Below are positions 54,383 to 64,000 of a stretch of 64,000 bases of DNA, in pieces. Under the pieces are notes generated by a model. The model had not been told where the DNA came from. It saw only the letters and a list, made by a program, of their open reading frames with translations, and searched no databases. The DNA comes from Klebsiella aerogenes KCTC 2190 (GTDB lineage: Bacteria > Pseudomonadota > Gammaproteobacteria > Enterobacterales > Enterobacteriaceae), in assembly GCF_000215745.1 (NCBI RefSeq), contig NC_015663.1:3224001-3288000 (forward strand). The letters run 5' to 3'. Both the position numbers and the translations under genes were made by a program. Positions within the stretch are counted from its first letter, which is position 1. Each line of letters opens with the position of its first letter.

Positions 54383-56179
54383 ATGTTGCTTAAGAAACGG
54401 TATGGTCGACAAATGTCGGTGCTCAGCTTGAGCCTGGCTTTTGCATTTGCTCCGCTGTTTAATGTTCAGGCCGCAGAGCCTGAAGTCATACCCACAGATA
54501 GCTCTGCGACGGTGGGCGATCTTTCGTCGGCATTGGTACAAAACGATGGTCAGTCCGCTGCGGTCGCGCAAATGGCCGGCGAGCAGCCGCTGGCGGCGGA
54601 TGTGGTGGCGAAAAGCCGTGCTGAAATCGAGGCCATGCTGCCGTCGGGTTATCATCCGGTTTATATCAACCCGCTGGTGGCGCTATACGCTGCCCGCGAC
54701 ATGAAACCCATGTGGGAGAACCGCGAAGCAGTACAGGCCTTCCAGCAGCAGCTGGCAGAGGTCGCTATCGCCGGTTTCCAGCCGCAGTTCACCACCTGGG
54801 TGAGCCTGCTGACGGATCCGTCCGTCAGCGGCATGGCTCGCGATGTCGTGCTTTCCGACGCCATGATGGGATATCTGCATTTTATTAGCGGTATTCCGAT
54901 GCAGGGGAACCGTTGGCTGTATGGCTCAACGCCGTACAAAATGGCGACGCCGCCGCTGTCGGTGATTAACCAGTGGCAGCTGGCGCTGGATAACGGTTCG
55001 CTACCGCAGTTTATTGCCGGACTGGCGCCACAACATTCACAATATGAGGCAATGCATCAGGCGCTGCTGACGCTGGTGGCGGATAACCGTCCGTGGCCAC
55101 AACTGACCAGCAATGCCTCGCTTCGTCCGGGAGAGTGGAGTAACGATATCGGCGCGCTGCGTGAAATCCTGCAGCGTACCGGCATGCTGGATGATTCGGC
55201 GAAAATCGCCTTACCGGGCGATGTGGTTAGCCCATCGGCGAAACCGAAATCGAAAGCAAAACCCGCCGCGCGCGGCGTTTACGATCGCCAACTGGTAGAA
55301 GGCGTTAAGCGCTTTCAAGCCTGGCAGGGGCTGGGCGCTGATGGCGTCATCGGCCAGTCCACCCGCGACTGGCTGAACGTCTCTTCGGCGCAGCGTGCCG
55401 GGGTGCTGGCGCTGAATATCCAGCGTCTGCGTTTGCTACCGAGCAAATTGTCCACCGGCATCATGGTCAATATTCCAGCGTTCTCGCTGGTCTACTATCA
55501 GGACGGCAGTCAGGTGCTGGCATCGAGGGTCATTGTCGGTCGTCCGGATCGTAAAACACCGATGATGAGCAGCGCGTTGAACAACGTGGTGGTCAACCCG
55601 CCGTGGAACGTGCCGCCGACGCTGGCGCGCAAAGATATTCTGCCGAAGGTGCGCAACAATCCAGGCTATCTGGAGCAGCATGGCTATACGTTGATGCGCG
55701 GCTGGAACAGCAAAGAAGCTATCGATCCGTATGGTGTCGATTGGTCTACCATCACCGAGAAGAATCTACCGTTCCGTTTCCAGCAGGCGCCGGGCGCACG
55801 CAACTCGCTGGGGCGGTATAAGTTCAATATGCCAAGCTCGGATGCTATTTATCTCCACGATACGCCGAACCACAATCTGTTCCAGAAAGATGTTCGCGCG
55901 TTGAGCTCGGGCTGCGTTCGCGTCAATAAAGCCTCTGAGCTGGCGAATATGCTATTGCAGGATGCGGGCTGGAATGATTCACGTATTTCCGACGCGCTGA
56001 AGCAGGGGGATACGCGCTACGTCAATATTCGGCAAAATATTCCGGTTAATTTATATTATTTAACCGCCTTTGTTGGTGCTGATGGACGTACACAATATCG
56101 AACAGATATTTACAATTACGATCTCACCGCGCGATCCAGCGCACAAATTCTGCCAAAAGCGGAACAATTAATCAGGTAA
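54383..56179 (+). CDS. ldtD: LdtD (YcbB), L,D-transpeptidase
   Basis: A 598-aa periplasmic enzyme (E. coli 615) with a signal peptide of about 30 residues ending NVQA. A scaffold region is followed by a peptidoglycan-binding domain ([15 protein letters not shown], about 300-345). The YkuD catalytic domain has HDTPNH and SSGCVRV, with the nucleophile Cys511. It makes 3-3 crosslinks, is induced by envelope stress, and can bypass penicillin-binding proteins, giving beta-lactam resistance in E. coli. Confidence 0.97.
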   Translation: MLLKKRYGRQMSVLSLSLAFAFAPLFNVQAAEPEVIPTDSSATVGDLSSALVQNDGQSAAVAQMAGEQPLAADVVAKSRAEIEAMLPSGYHPVYINPLVALYAARDMKPMWENREAVQAFQQQLAEVAIAGFQPQFTTWVSLLTDPSVSGMARDVVLSDAMMGYLHFISGIPMQGNRWLYGSTPYKMATPPLSVINQWQLALDNGSLPQFIAGLAPQHSQYEAMHQALLTLVADNRPWPQLTSNASLRPGEWSNDIGALREILQRTGMLDDSAKIALPGDVVSPSAKPKSKAKPAARGVYDRQLVEGVKRFQAWQGLGADGVIGQSTRDWLNVSSAQRAGVLALNIQRLRLLPSKLSTGIMVNIPAFSLVYYQDGSQVLASRVIVGRPDRKTPMMSSALNNVVVNPPWNVPPTLARKDILPKVRNNPGYLEQHGYTLMRGWNSKEAIDPYGVDWSTITEKNLPFRFQQAPGARNSLGRYKFNMPSSDAIYLHDTPNHNLFQKDVRALSSGCVRVNKASELANMLLQDAGWNDSRISDALKQGDTRYVNIRQNIPVNLYYLTAFVGADGRTQYRTDIYNYDLTARSSAQILPKAEQLIR

Positions 56180-56219
56180 ATGAAGTAGTTCTGCGAAAAA
56201 TGTTGTCCTAGCACTGAAC

Positions 56220-56256
56220 GAAATCGGGCCCTGGTCGTCTACAAGGCCCGTATTTC
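56220..56256 (+). repeat. Inverted repeat between ldtD and mepK
   Basis: GAAAT-CGGGCC (56220-56230) pairs with GGCCCG-T-ATTTC (56245-56256), 11 bp with one bulged T and a 14-nt loop. It could be the ldtD terminator or an mepK leader element; no U tract follows beyond TTTCC. Confidence 0.5.
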
Positions 56257-56431
56257 CTGGGGTGAGGCTGCCTTGACGTTGGCAATAATGCCCGGTAAGG
56301 TGCCTTTCGTGCGCCAGAAGTGCATATACATATAATCCGCAAAAATGTGTTGCGGCGGTCAATACGACCCAGCCAAGGACATTTTAGCGGAAAAGTATAT
56401 TACGATTCATTTACCTGTAGACCTGATTATC

Positions 56432-56983
56432 ATGGACAAATTTGACGCTAATCGCCGCAGATTGCTGGCGTTGGGTGGCGCTGCCCTCGGTGCTGCCGCC
56501 ATTCTCCCTGCGCCGGCATTTGCCACCCTCTCGACCCCCCGACCGCGTATTTTGACGCTGAATAACCTGCACACCGGTGAATCACTCAAGGCGGAGTTTT
56601 TCGATGGTAGAGGCTATATTCAGGATGAATTAGCAAGACTTAACCACTTTTTCCGTGATTTCCGCGCGAACAAAATTAAGTCTATTGACCCAGGATTGTT
56701 CGATCAGCTTTACCGCCTGCAGGGACTACTCGGCACCAACAAGCCTGTCCAGCTCATCTCCGGTTATCGCTCCGTCGATACCAACGATGAACTTCGCGCA
56801 CGAAGCCGTGGTGTAGCGAAACACAGCTATCACACCAAAGGCCAGGCGATGGATTTCCACATTGAAGGCGTTGCCTTAAGCAATATTCGCAAAGCGGCGT
56901 TATCTATGCGCTCAGGTGGTGTAGGATACTACCCACGTAGCAACTTTGTGCATATTGATACCGGTCCGGTACGGCACTGGTAA
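56432..56983 (+). CDS. mepK: MepK (YcbK), peptidoglycan 3-3 crosslink endopeptidase
   Basis: A 183-aa M15-type peptidase. The N-terminus [10 protein letters not shown] followed by a hydrophobic stretch and AFA is a twin-arginine signal, matching the known Tat export of the E. coli protein. Zinc ligands are visible in [12 protein letters not shown] and FVHIDTG. MepK cleaves mDAP-mDAP crosslinks made by L,D-transpeptidases, so it acts opposite to LdtD encoded just upstream. The ATG at 56432 is chosen by homology. Confidence 0.96.
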   Translation: MDKFDANRRRLLALGGAALGAAAILPAPAFATLSTPRPRILTLNNLHTGESLKAEFFDGRGYIQDELARLNHFFRDFRANKIKSIDPGLFDQLYRLQGLLGTNKPVQLISGYRSVDTNDELRARSRGVAKHSYHTKGQAMDFHIEGVALSNIRKAALSMRSGGVGYYPRSNFVHIDTGPVRHW

Positions 56984-56996
56984 CGAAAGGAGCATC

Positions 56997-57644
56997 ATGA
57001 ACTATCGTATTATTCCGGTCACGGCGTTCGCCCAGAACTGTTCTTTAATCTGGTGTGAACAAACCCGGCTTGCCGCGCTGGTCGATCCTGGCGGCGATGC
57101 CGAGCGCATCAAGGAAGAAGTGGCGGCGGCAGGCGTCAGCCTGATGCAGATCCTGTTGACGCATGGTCACCTGGATCACGTCGGCGCCGCAGCCGAGCTG
57201 GCGCAACATTACGGTGTGCCAATTATTGGACCGGAAAAAGAAGATGAGTTCTGGCTGGAAGGATTGCCGGCGCAAAGCCGTATGTTCGGGCTGGATGAGT
57301 GTCAGCCGTTGCAGCCGGACCGCTGGCTAAATGAAGGCGATGTGGTGACCGTCGGCAATATCGCTTTGCAGGTATTGCACTGTCCAGGTCATACGCCGGG
57401 GCACGTGGTTTTCTTTGACGATGCCTCTCGTCTGCTGATTTCCGGCGATGTGATTTTCAAAGGCGGAGTAGGGCGCAGCGACTTCCCGCGCGGCGACCAC
57501 GGCCAGCTGATTGATGCGATTAAACGTAAGCTGTTGCCATTGGGCGACGACGTGACGTTTATCCCCGGTCATGGCCCCTTGTCGACGCTGGGATATGAGC
57601 GCCTGCATAATCCGTTCCTGCAGGATGAAATGCCGGTCTGGTAA
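56997..57644 (+). CDS. gloC: GloC (YcbL), type II glyoxalase / metallo-hydrolase
   Basis: A 215-aa metallo-beta-lactamase-fold hydrolase with THGHLDHVG, a CPGHTPGH metal-binding segment and SGDVIF. E. coli GloC hydrolyses S-lactoylglutathione in methylglyoxal detoxification. The start follows AAAGGAG, 13 nt after the mepK stop, so the pair is likely cotranscribed. A bidirectional terminator lies between it and aspC. Confidence 0.96.
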   Translation: MNYRIIPVTAFAQNCSLIWCEQTRLAALVDPGGDAERIKEEVAAAGVSLMQILLTHGHLDHVGAAAELAQHYGVPIIGPEKEDEFWLEGLPAQSRMFGLDECQPLQPDRWLNEGDVVTVGNIALQVLHCPGHTPGHVVFFDDASRLLISGDVIFKGGVGRSDFPRGDHGQLIDAIKRKLLPLGDDVTFIPGHGPLSTLGYERLHNPFLQDEMPVW

Positions 57645-57663
57645 TGCCTGACCTCAAAGAAAT

Positions 57664-57692
57664 AAAAAAGGCCGCGTCTGCGGCCTTTTTCT
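57664..57692. terminator. Bidirectional terminator between gloC and aspC
   Basis: A 9-bp stem AAAGGCCGC/GCGGCCTTT (57667-57675 with 57680-57688) flanked by A residues on the left and T residues on the right. Confidence 0.9.
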
Positions 57693-57711
57693 TATGCGTC
57701 ACGGCTGAAAA

Positions 57712-58902
57712 TTACAGCACCGCGACAATGGCTTCGCACAGCGGCGACATGTTATCAGGCGTCATGCCGGCAACGTTGATACGCCCGGATGCGACCGCAT
57801 AAATAGCGAACTCTTCACGCAGACGAAGTACTTGCTCTTTGGTCAGGCCGCTAAATGAGAACATCCCATTCTGTTTGGTGATGAAGGTAAAGTCGCGGCT
57901 GGCGCCTTTTTCCTGCAGGGTATTCACAAACAGTAAGCGCATGCGCTGAATACGCTGGCGCATATCGGTGAGCTCTTGTTCCCAGATGGCGCGCAGCGCG
58001 TCGTTGCTGAGAATCGTCGCCACCACGGAGGCGCCGTGCGCCGGCGGGTTAGAGTAGTTGGCGCGGATCACCGCTTTCATCTGGCTGAACGCGCGATCGA
58101 CGGTGTCTTGATCGGCGGCAACCAGCGTACAGGCGCCAACGCGCTCGTTATACAGGCCGAAGTTTTTCGAGTAAGAACTGGCGACCAGCAACTCTTTATG
58201 CAGAGCGGCAAACGCGCGCAGGCCTTCAGCGTCTTCTTCCAGACCGCGGGCGAAGCCCTGGTAGGCGAAGTCAAACAGCGGCAGCCAGCCTTTTTCAGCA
58301 GACATTTGCGCCAGCTGTTGCCACTGTTCCAGCGTCGGATCGATGCCGGTTGGGTTGTGGCAGCAGCCGTGGAACAGTACGACATCACCCGCTTGCGCCT
58401 CGTTCAGGCTGGCCAGCAAGCCGTCGAAATCAAGCTGGTGGTTGGCGGCATCATAATAAGCATATTCGCGCACTTCCAGCCCGGCGGCGCCGAAAACGCT
58501 TTTATGGTTTGGCCAGCTTGGATTGCTTACCCATACCCGTTTAACGTCGGTGTTTTTGGCAAGGAAATCAGCCGCAACGCGCAGGCCGCCGGTACCGCCT
58601 GGGGTCTGGGCGGTGCGGGCGCGCTTATCGTTGATAATTGCGCTTCCTTTACCGAACAGCAGCTCCTGAGTGCAGCGACCAAACTCCGGAATACCATCAA
58701 TACCGAGGTAGTTTTTGGTGGTTTCATTTTCCAGCAGATATTGCTCGGCTTTTTTTACGCTGGTCAGAACAGGCGTTTTACCTGTCTCATCTTTGTAAAC
58801 ACCAATTCCGAGGTTAATTTTGCCTGGGCGGTCATCGGCACGAAACAGATCGGCCAGGCCCAGAATAGGGTCGGCAGGGGCGGCTGTAATGTTCTCAAAC
58901 AT
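57712..58902 (-). CDS. aspC: Aspartate aminotransferase
   Basis: A 396-aa class I PLP aminotransferase, same length as in E. coli. It interconverts aspartate/oxaloacetate and glutamate/2-oxoglutarate, and also acts on aromatic amino acids. The PLP lysine is in [14 protein letters not shown] near 246. It lies downstream of ompF on the same strand, with a terminator in between. Confidence 0.98.
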   Translation of the reverse strand: MFENITAAPADPILGLADLFRADDRPGKINLGIGVYKDETGKTPVLTSVKKAEQYLLENETTKNYLGIDGIPEFGRCTQELLFGKGSAIINDKRARTAQTPGGTGGLRVAADFLAKNTDVKRVWVSNPSWPNHKSVFGAAGLEVREYAYYDAANHQLDFDGLLASLNEAQAGDVVLFHGCCHNPTGIDPTLEQWQQLAQMSAEKGWLPLFDFAYQGFARGLEEDAEGLRAFAALHKELLVASSYSKNFGLYNERVGACTLVAADQDTVDRAFSQMKAVIRANYSNPPAHGASVVATILSNDALRAIWEQELTDMRQRIQRMRLLFVNTLQEKGASRDFTFITKQNGMFSFSGLTKEQVLRLREEFAIYAVASGRINVAGMTPDNMSPLCEAIVAVL

Positions 58903-59032
58903 GACGAGGTTCCATTGTGATTACTGAGGGAAATCCGCTATCAGGGTAACGGTAGATTTACAAATTGCCAACCGTTTGCGACAAAAAGCGAGAAGGTTTT
59001 TGCAAGTTACGATCTTCGTCTTAGTAACGCAG

Positions 59033-59059
59033 AAAAGCAGGACCGAAGTCCTGCTTTTT
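59033..59059 (-). terminator. ompF terminator
   Basis: A perfect 11-bp stem AAAAGCAGGAC/GTCCTGCTTTT (59033-59043 with 59048-59058, loop CGAA), just past the ompF stop. Confidence 0.9.
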
Positions 59060-59088
59060 AGGCATATCACGAAGGGGTGTACTACAGA

Positions 59089-60168
59089 TTAGAACTGGTA
59101 AACGATACCAACCGCAGCCTGGTCGTCGGTGGCTACGCCAGCTGCGCGAGTGTAGGCATTATCATCCAGTTGGTTGAACTTGTACGCCGCGTACACGTTC
59201 ATGTTTTTGTTGAAGTAGTACCAGGTACCCAGTTCTACGTATTTAACCAGGTCCGCATCGCCGCCGCCGAAGCCACCGCGAGCCTGCAGGTTTTTACCTT
59301 TAGTCTGCACGTAGCCCAGGGACGGACGCAGACCGAAATCGAACTGGTACTGAACTACGGCTTCGAAGTTCTGAGTTTTGCCCGCGAAGTGGTCATCTTC
59401 TTCCGGCGTCATGTTGTAAGTCTGGGAGTACATAACTGCGGCATAGATGTTGTTAGCATCGTACTTGGCAGAGGTTGCCCATGCTTCAGCTTTGTCACCG
59501 TTGCCGTCACGTTTCTGGTCAACGCTACGGTTGGAGTTAGCGTAACCTGCAGACAGCGCGATACCGTTATCAAACGCGTAGGTTGCCGCGGTGCTGAAAC
59601 CGTCGCCATTCTGTTTGCGAATTGAGCGGTCGTGATCGTTTTTACCCTGATACTGCAGCGCAAAGCTCAGGCCGTCCACCAGACCGAAGAAGTCTGAGTT
59701 ACGGTAGGTGGCTACGCCGTTGGTACGGCCGGTCATGAAGTTATCGGTGTAGTTCCAGCCGTCGCCGCCCCACTCAACCAGCATATCGGTTGCGGATTCA
59801 ACGTCGTAGATGGCGCCGTAGTTACGGCCATAATCGAATGAACCGTATTCACCCGCTTTCAGACCGGCGAAAGCCAGACGGGTTTTGGTGGTCTGGGAAC
59901 CTTCAACGTTGGACGCATCCATGTTGTATTCCCACTGGCCGTAACCGATCAACTGGTCGTTGATCTGGGTTTCGCCTTTCAGGCCGATACGGGCATAGGT
60001 GGTGTCGTCGCTGCTGGTGTCACCATTGGTGGTCCAGACATGTTCGCCAACCATTTTTCCGTAGAAATCCAGTTTGTTACCATTTTTGTTATAGATTTCC
60101 GCAGCGTTGGCCGCACCGGCTACCAGCAGGGCAGGGATCACCACTGCCAGAATATTGCGCTTCATCAT
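59089..60168 (-). CDS. ompF: OmpF-type trimeric porin, OmpK35-like
   Basis: A 359-aa outer-membrane porin with a 22-residue signal peptide (ending AGAANA) and a mature N-terminus [16 protein letters not shown]. It is a 16-stranded barrel ending in Phe (GIVYQF), as needed for BAM-dependent assembly. The constriction loop L3 carries the family's acidic segment around [16 protein letters not shown]. It is closer to Klebsiella OmpK35 than to E. coli OmpF. OmpK35 is the main large-channel entry route for cephalosporins; this copy is complete with no truncation. Confidence 0.96.
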   Translation of the reverse strand: MMKRNILAVVIPALLVAGAANAAEIYNKNGNKLDFYGKMVGEHVWTTNGDTSSDDTTYARIGLKGETQINDQLIGYGQWEYNMDASNVEGSQTTKTRLAFAGLKAGEYGSFDYGRNYGAIYDVESATDMLVEWGGDGWNYTDNFMTGRTNGVATYRNSDFFGLVDGLSFALQYQGKNDHDRSIRKQNGDGFSTAATYAFDNGIALSAGYANSNRSVDQKRDGNGDKAEAWATSAKYDANNIYAAVMYSQTYNMTPEEDDHFAGKTQNFEAVVQYQFDFGLRPSLGYVQTKGKNLQARGGFGGGDADLVKYVELGTWYYFNKNMNVYAAYKFNQLDDNAYTRAAGVATDDQAAVGIVYQF

Positions 60169-60759
60169 TATTTATTACCCTCATTAATATTTTTTATATG
60201 ACACTTGCCACCGCCAGCAATAATTTCCGTCAATGAAAATTTACAGAACTATTGAAGATAGTTTGGTGTCTGAAGGCATCTTTCCATCGGTAGTGCCGTT
60301 TCGCTAGCCGGAAAATGCTACCAATATCGTAAATTGGTTACTAAAAGAAAAACATGTAACTAAATATGTATTTTTTGGAACTTTGTGAACTCAATCAAAA
60401 TTCCGTTCCACTTTGCGAAGATTGTCACCTTCTCATATATATCTATATGAATTAGTTATGAATATTTTCGCTAAAGACAGATTTGATTATTTTTTAGCTC
60501 AATTCGGTCCCTTTTTTGCTCAGGCGCTATTTTTGCATAACGTGCGCAGAATGATTAAAAAATAATCAAATCAATCAGTGTATTCACTTGTGTCTTAACA
60601 TAAGGTGCGAAATCTACGTACGAAGGGTAAGGAAATAGTGAGTAACATAATTACGAATTGTGAAGGTTGATGTTTAAGTTTGTTGAAATTCGTTCACGAA
60701 AATTGACATAAAAAAAGGCCGGCTTGCGCCGACCTTGTCCGTGTTTTAGCGAAACGCGA
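60169..60759 (-). promoter_or_regulatory. ompF promoter and OmpR-binding region
   Basis: No gene is seen in this 591-base, AT-rich gap. By alignment from memory with E. coli ompF, the leader segment ATGGAAAGATGCC begins near 60288, giving an untranslated leader of about 110 nt. The OmpR sites F1-F3 should fall in 60309-60375, where the minus strand reads GTTACATGTTTTTCTTTTAG. The upstream part to 60700 could hold the distal OmpR site and IHF sites. Confidence 0.6.
60708..60736 (-). terminator. asnS terminator
   Basis: On the minus strand AAGGTCGGC pairs with GCCGGCCTT (60715-60723 with 60728-60736, one G-U pair), followed by a run of T. Confidence 0.85.
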
Positions 60760-62160
60760 TTAGAATGTGGCGTTACGTGGTGTACGTGGGAAAGGAATCA
60801 CGTCGCGAACGTTCTGTACGCCGGTTACGTAGGCGATAAGACGCTCGAAGCCCAGACCGAAGCCAGAATGCGGTACGGTGCCGTAACGACGCAGGTCGCG
60901 ATACCACCAGTAATCTTCTTTATTCAGACCCATTTCGGCCATACGCGCGTCCAGCACGTCGAGACGCTCTTCACGCTGGGACCCGCCGATGATTTCGCCG
61001 ATGCCCGGCGCCAGAACGTCCATTGCGGCGACGGTCTTACCGTCTTCGTTAAGGCGCATGTAGAACGCCTTAATGTCTTTCGGATAGTTTTTCACGACCA
61101 CCGGCGCTTTGAAGTGCTCTTCGGCCAGATAACGCTCATGCTCGGAGGAGAGATCCACGCCCCAGTACACCGGGTTCTCAAACTGCTTGCCGCAGTTTTC
61201 CAGGATAGTGACGGCGTCGGTGTAATCAACCTGGGCGAAATCAGCAGAGACAAAACGCTGCAGACGGTCGATGGCGTCTTTATCTACGCGCTCGGCGAAG
61301 AACTTCATGTCATCCGCACGCTCTTCCAGCACCGCCTTGAAGACGTACTTCAGCATGGCTTCCGCCAGACCGGCAACATCGTTGAGGCTGGCGAAGGCTA
61401 CCTCTGGCTCCAGCATCCAGAACTCCGCCAGGTGGCGGCTGGTGTTGGAGTTTTCGGCGCGGAAGGTTGGGCCGAAGGTATAGATTTTGGACAATGCGCA
61501 GGCATAGGTCTCACCGTTCAACTGACCGGAAACGGTCAGGAACGACTCTTTACCGAAGAAGTCTTTATCGAAGTCGACTTTACCCTGGTCGTTACGCGGC
61601 AGGTTTTCCAGATCCAGCGTTGATACGCGGAACATTTCACCGGCGCCTTCGGTATCGGAAGCGGTGATCAGCGGGGTGGATACCCAGAAGAAACCCTGTT
61701 CGTCGAAGAAACGGTGCAGCGCCTGCGCCAGGGTGTGACGTACGCGCGCTACCGCGCCAATCAGGTTGGTGCGCGGACGCAGGTGCGCCACTTCACGCAG
61801 ATATTCGATGCTGTGGCGCTTCGCCGCCATCGGGTAGGTGTCCGGATCCTCAACCCAGCCGGTGACTTCCACATTGGAGGCCTGGATTTCAAAGCTCTGT
61901 CCCTGACCCTGGGAGGCCACGACTTTACCGGTGACGATAACCGAGCAGCCGGTGGTCAGGCGCAACACTTCCTGATTGTAATTGGGCAGAGAATTATTAA
62001 TAACGGCCTGTACAGGATCAAAGCAGGAACCGTCATAGACGGCGAGGAAAGAAAAGCCAGCTTTAGAATCTCGGCGGGTACGCACCCATCCGCGCACGGT
62101 GACTTCGCTGTCAACGGCAACGCGGCCCTGGAGTACGTCGGCTACAGGCACAACGCTCAT
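60760..62160 (-). CDS. asnS: Asparaginyl-tRNA synthetase
   Basis: A 466-aa class IIb synthetase, same length as in E. coli. An N-terminal OB fold (about 15-100) binds the anticodon. The catalytic core includes [21 protein letters not shown] (motif 2) and [15 protein letters not shown] (motif 3). It lies between pncB and ompF, all on the same strand but each with its own terminator. Confidence 0.98.
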   Translation of the reverse strand: MSVVPVADVLQGRVAVDSEVTVRGWVRTRRDSKAGFSFLAVYDGSCFDPVQAVINNSLPNYNQEVLRLTTGCSVIVTGKVVASQGQGQSFEIQASNVEVTGWVEDPDTYPMAAKRHSIEYLREVAHLRPRTNLIGAVARVRHTLAQALHRFFDEQGFFWVSTPLITASDTEGAGEMFRVSTLDLENLPRNDQGKVDFDKDFFGKESFLTVSGQLNGETYACALSKIYTFGPTFRAENSNTSRHLAEFWMLEPEVAFASLNDVAGLAEAMLKYVFKAVLEERADDMKFFAERVDKDAIDRLQRFVSADFAQVDYTDAVTILENCGKQFENPVYWGVDLSSEHERYLAEEHFKAPVVVKNYPKDIKAFYMRLNEDGKTVAAMDVLAPGIGEIIGGSQREERLDVLDARMAEMGLNKEDYWWYRDLRRYGTVPHSGFGLGFERLIAYVTGVQNVRDVIPFPRTPRNATF

Positions 62161-62289
62161 AATATTCTCTCTATATAGTCCAATAAAAAAGTCTCTTCCC
62201 CTGCAACGGGGGGATATCTATGTTACCTGTCATCTTCCATCAGACAAGCAGAATTCGCATCATAAAGGGATAATTTGATAATAATTAAT

Positions 62290-62317
62290 AAAGAAAAAGG
62301 AGCCTGCCAGGCTCCTT
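62290..62317 (-). terminator. pncB terminator
   Basis: A 9-bp stem AAGGAGCCT/AGGCTCCTT (62297-62305 with 62309-62317) followed on the minus strand by TTTCTTTATT. Confidence 0.85.
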
Positions 62318-62324
62318 GTTGAAA

Positions 62325-63527
62325 TTAACTCGCCTTTTTAATCGGCGGCAGGTCAAACGCCTCGCGCAGGGCGCGGACGAACGCCTTATCATGGCAGATG
62401 GTTTTACCCGGGCTGTCGGAGAGTTTCGCCACCGGCTTGCCGTTACATTCTACTAGTTTTATCACGATATTTAGCGGTTTAACCTGTGGGATATCGCAGG
62501 TCAAACGGGTGCCGATACCGAAGCTGAGCTTCACCCGCGAGGAGAAGTGGCGATACAGATCGACCGCTTTGCCGAGGTCGAGGTTATCGGAGAACACCAG
62601 CACTTTACTCATCGGGTCGATACCCAATTTCTGATAATGAGCGATTGCTTTCTCGCCCCACTCCAGCGGATCCCCGGAGTCATGGCGCAGCCCCTGATAG
62701 CGGGTGGCGAATTCAGGACCGAAATCACGCAGGAAAGCGTCCATGGTGATGCAGTCGGTCAGGGCAATACCCAGCTGATCCGGATATTCCGCCAGCCAGG
62801 CGGCAAGCGCCGCGCGTTGGCTGCTGGCCAGGTTTGGACTGATCTGCTGGTGGGCCTGGAACCATTCGTGCGCCTGGGTACCCATCGGGGTTAAATTCAA
62901 TCGGCGGGCCAGATCGTAGTTGCTGGTGCCGACAAACCACGGCTCCTGCTGCAAGCGCTGCACGATAGCCTGCTGTACTTCGCGGGAGAAGCGGCGGCGG
63001 GTGCCGAAATCCATCAGGCGGAATGCCGACATATCGATGTCGGCGGTCATGTCGGCGAAGTCGGCAAGCTTATGTTCGAGCGTCTCCAGCGCCAGGCCGA
63101 CGCTGATTTCCGGCGAACGGTAGTGGTGCACCAGTTCGCTGATGACCGCCAGCAGCGGCACTTCCCACATGATCACTTCGCGCCACGGCCCGGCGAGGCG
63201 AATATTCAGCTTACCATGATCGTTGATGACAGTGACCTGGCTTGGGTCGTAACGGAAGTCGCGCAGCCAGGCGAGATAGTCCTGCGAGAAGAACGGCAGG
63301 GTGGACAGCCAGCGATACTCATCGTCCTGCAGCTTCAGGTCGCGCATGGTTTCAACCTGCTCGCGAATCGCGTCGGCATAGATGCCGAGCAGGTCGTCTC
63401 CGCGGCAGCGGAACTCTGCCGCCACCTCCACATCATAGTAGCGGTGGAAGACGGCCTGCTGCATATGCAGCTTATAGGCATCCGTATCAAGCAGCGAGTG
63501 CAGTACAGGAGAAGTGAATTGTGTCAT
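62325..63527 (-). CDS. pncB: Nicotinate phosphoribosyltransferase
   Basis: A 400-aa enzyme, same length as in E. coli, that makes nicotinate mononucleotide from nicotinate and PRPP with ATP in the NAD salvage pathway. The segment [12 protein letters not shown] includes the histidine phosphorylated during catalysis. I chose the ATG giving [10 protein letters not shown] by homology. It is divergent from pepN and has a NadR-like site about 140 nt upstream. Confidence 0.98.
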   Translation of the reverse strand: MTQFTSPVLHSLLDTDAYKLHMQQAVFHRYYDVEVAAEFRCRGDDLLGIYADAIREQVETMRDLKLQDDEYRWLSTLPFFSQDYLAWLRDFRYDPSQVTVINDHGKLNIRLAGPWREVIMWEVPLLAVISELVHHYRSPEISVGLALETLEHKLADFADMTADIDMSAFRLMDFGTRRRFSREVQQAIVQRLQQEPWFVGTSNYDLARRLNLTPMGTQAHEWFQAHQQISPNLASSQRAALAAWLAEYPDQLGIALTDCITMDAFLRDFGPEFATRYQGLRHDSGDPLEWGEKAIAHYQKLGIDPMSKVLVFSDNLDLGKAVDLYRHFSSRVKLSFGIGTRLTCDIPQVKPLNIVIKLVECNGKPVAKLSDSPGKTICHDKAFVRALREAFDLPPIKKAS

Positions 63528-63855
63528 GGTGCGCAGTAGCATCCTCTCACTGGGGCGTTCCATTCAAACCAAAGCAGAAAAAAGGAGGCGGAGTATACCT
63601 TTAATACCCGGTGCTGTCCTGCTGCGATGGCTCGACGGTAACGCTGACGGTCATTTGCGAGGCCTAGTTTAATATATTGAACACGGATCACACCACAAGC
63701 TTTGCGCCGGGTCGAGCGCATTTCGTGCCTCATGTGTTATCAATATGTAGCGATTTTCGTGTTGAACGTTGAAAAGATGAAGATTCTGCATAGCGCGATC
63801 TGCGCAACAGGAATAGACTGGAGCCGATACTTTACAGACACGCTAAAGGTTTTTT
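63528..63855. promoter_or_regulatory. Divergent pncB-pepN intergenic region
   Basis: These 328 bases hold no supported gene, only the promoters of pncB (minus) and pepN (plus). The main recognisable element is the NadR-like palindrome listed separately. Confidence 0.5.
63666..63683 (-). promoter_or_regulatory. NadR-like operator upstream of pncB
   Basis: On the minus strand TGTTCA-ATATAT-TAAACT matches the NadR consensus TGTTTA-N6-TAAACA at 5 of 6 positions in each half. NadR represses pncB in related enterobacteria when NAD is abundant. The consensus is from memory. Confidence 0.6.
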
Positions 63856-64000
63856 ATGACACAACAGCCCCAAGCCAAATACCGCCACGACTACCGTGCG
63901 CCGGATTATCTGATTAGCGATATTGATTTGACCTTTGACCTGGATGCCGCGAAAACCGTTGTCACGGCCGAGAGTAAGGTTTCCCGTCACGCGGCTGCGT
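63856..64000 (+). CDS. pepN: Aminopeptidase N (5' end only)
   Basis: The first 48 codons of pepN, running off the window. The start MTQQPQAKYRHDYRAPDYLI is nearly identical to E. coli PepN, an M1-family zinc aminopeptidase of about 870 aa that is the main cytoplasmic aminopeptidase. The catalytic HEXXH motif lies outside the window. It is divergent from pncB, as in E. coli. Confidence 0.95.
   Translation, partial: MTQQPQAKYRHDYRAPDYLISDIDLTFDLDAAKTVVTAESKVSRHAAA

Overview
The window is a 64 kb stretch of core chromosome from an enterobacterium, most likely Klebsiella or the closely related Raoultella. Almost every protein aligns over its full length with an E. coli K-12 counterpart. Gene order follows the E. 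coli segment from macB to pepN, and the porin is of the OmpK35 (Klebsiella OmpF) type. Species cannot be fixed from the sequence alone. I saw no insertion sequence, prophage, CRISPR array, rRNA or tRNA gene.

Layout. 0-5 kb: the 3' part of macB, cspD divergent from clpS-clpA, then infA. 5-11.5 kb: aat, the cydDC exporter, trxB and lrp. 11.6-19.2 kb: ftsK with a long repeat-rich linker, lolA, rarA and serS. 19.2-31.5 kb: an anaerobic block with dmsABC, ycaD, pflA, pflB, focA and ycaO, plus a small gene (31288-31515) for a double-glycine-leader, microcin-like peptide just upstream of ycaO. 32-40 kb: serC-aroA, cmk-rpsA, ihfB and comEC. 40-45 kb: msbA-lpxK, ycaQ, ycaR-kdsB. 45-54.2 kb: ycbJ, elyC, and the cmoM-mukF-mukE-mukB operon. 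54.4-64 kb: ldtD, mepK, gloC, aspC, ompF, asnS, pncB and the start of pepN.

How the genes work together. Envelope biogenesis is heavily represented: LolA, MsbA, LpxK, KdsB, ElyC, LdtD, MepK and OmpF. So is chromosome handling: FtsK, RarA, MukFEB, IHF-beta and YcaQ. Two anaerobic units, dmsABC and focA-pflB, each have an FNR-like site about 41.5 bp from the predicted start of transcription.

Differences from E. coli K-12: serW, ycaMNK, ycaP and ycaL are absent from their usual places. The 5' end of dmsA carries an apparent 1-nt insertion that separates the natural start codon from the twin-arginine signal. ftsK contains thirteen 36-nt in-frame repeats. The best candidate for something little described is the uncharged, microcin-like peptide gene next to ycaO.
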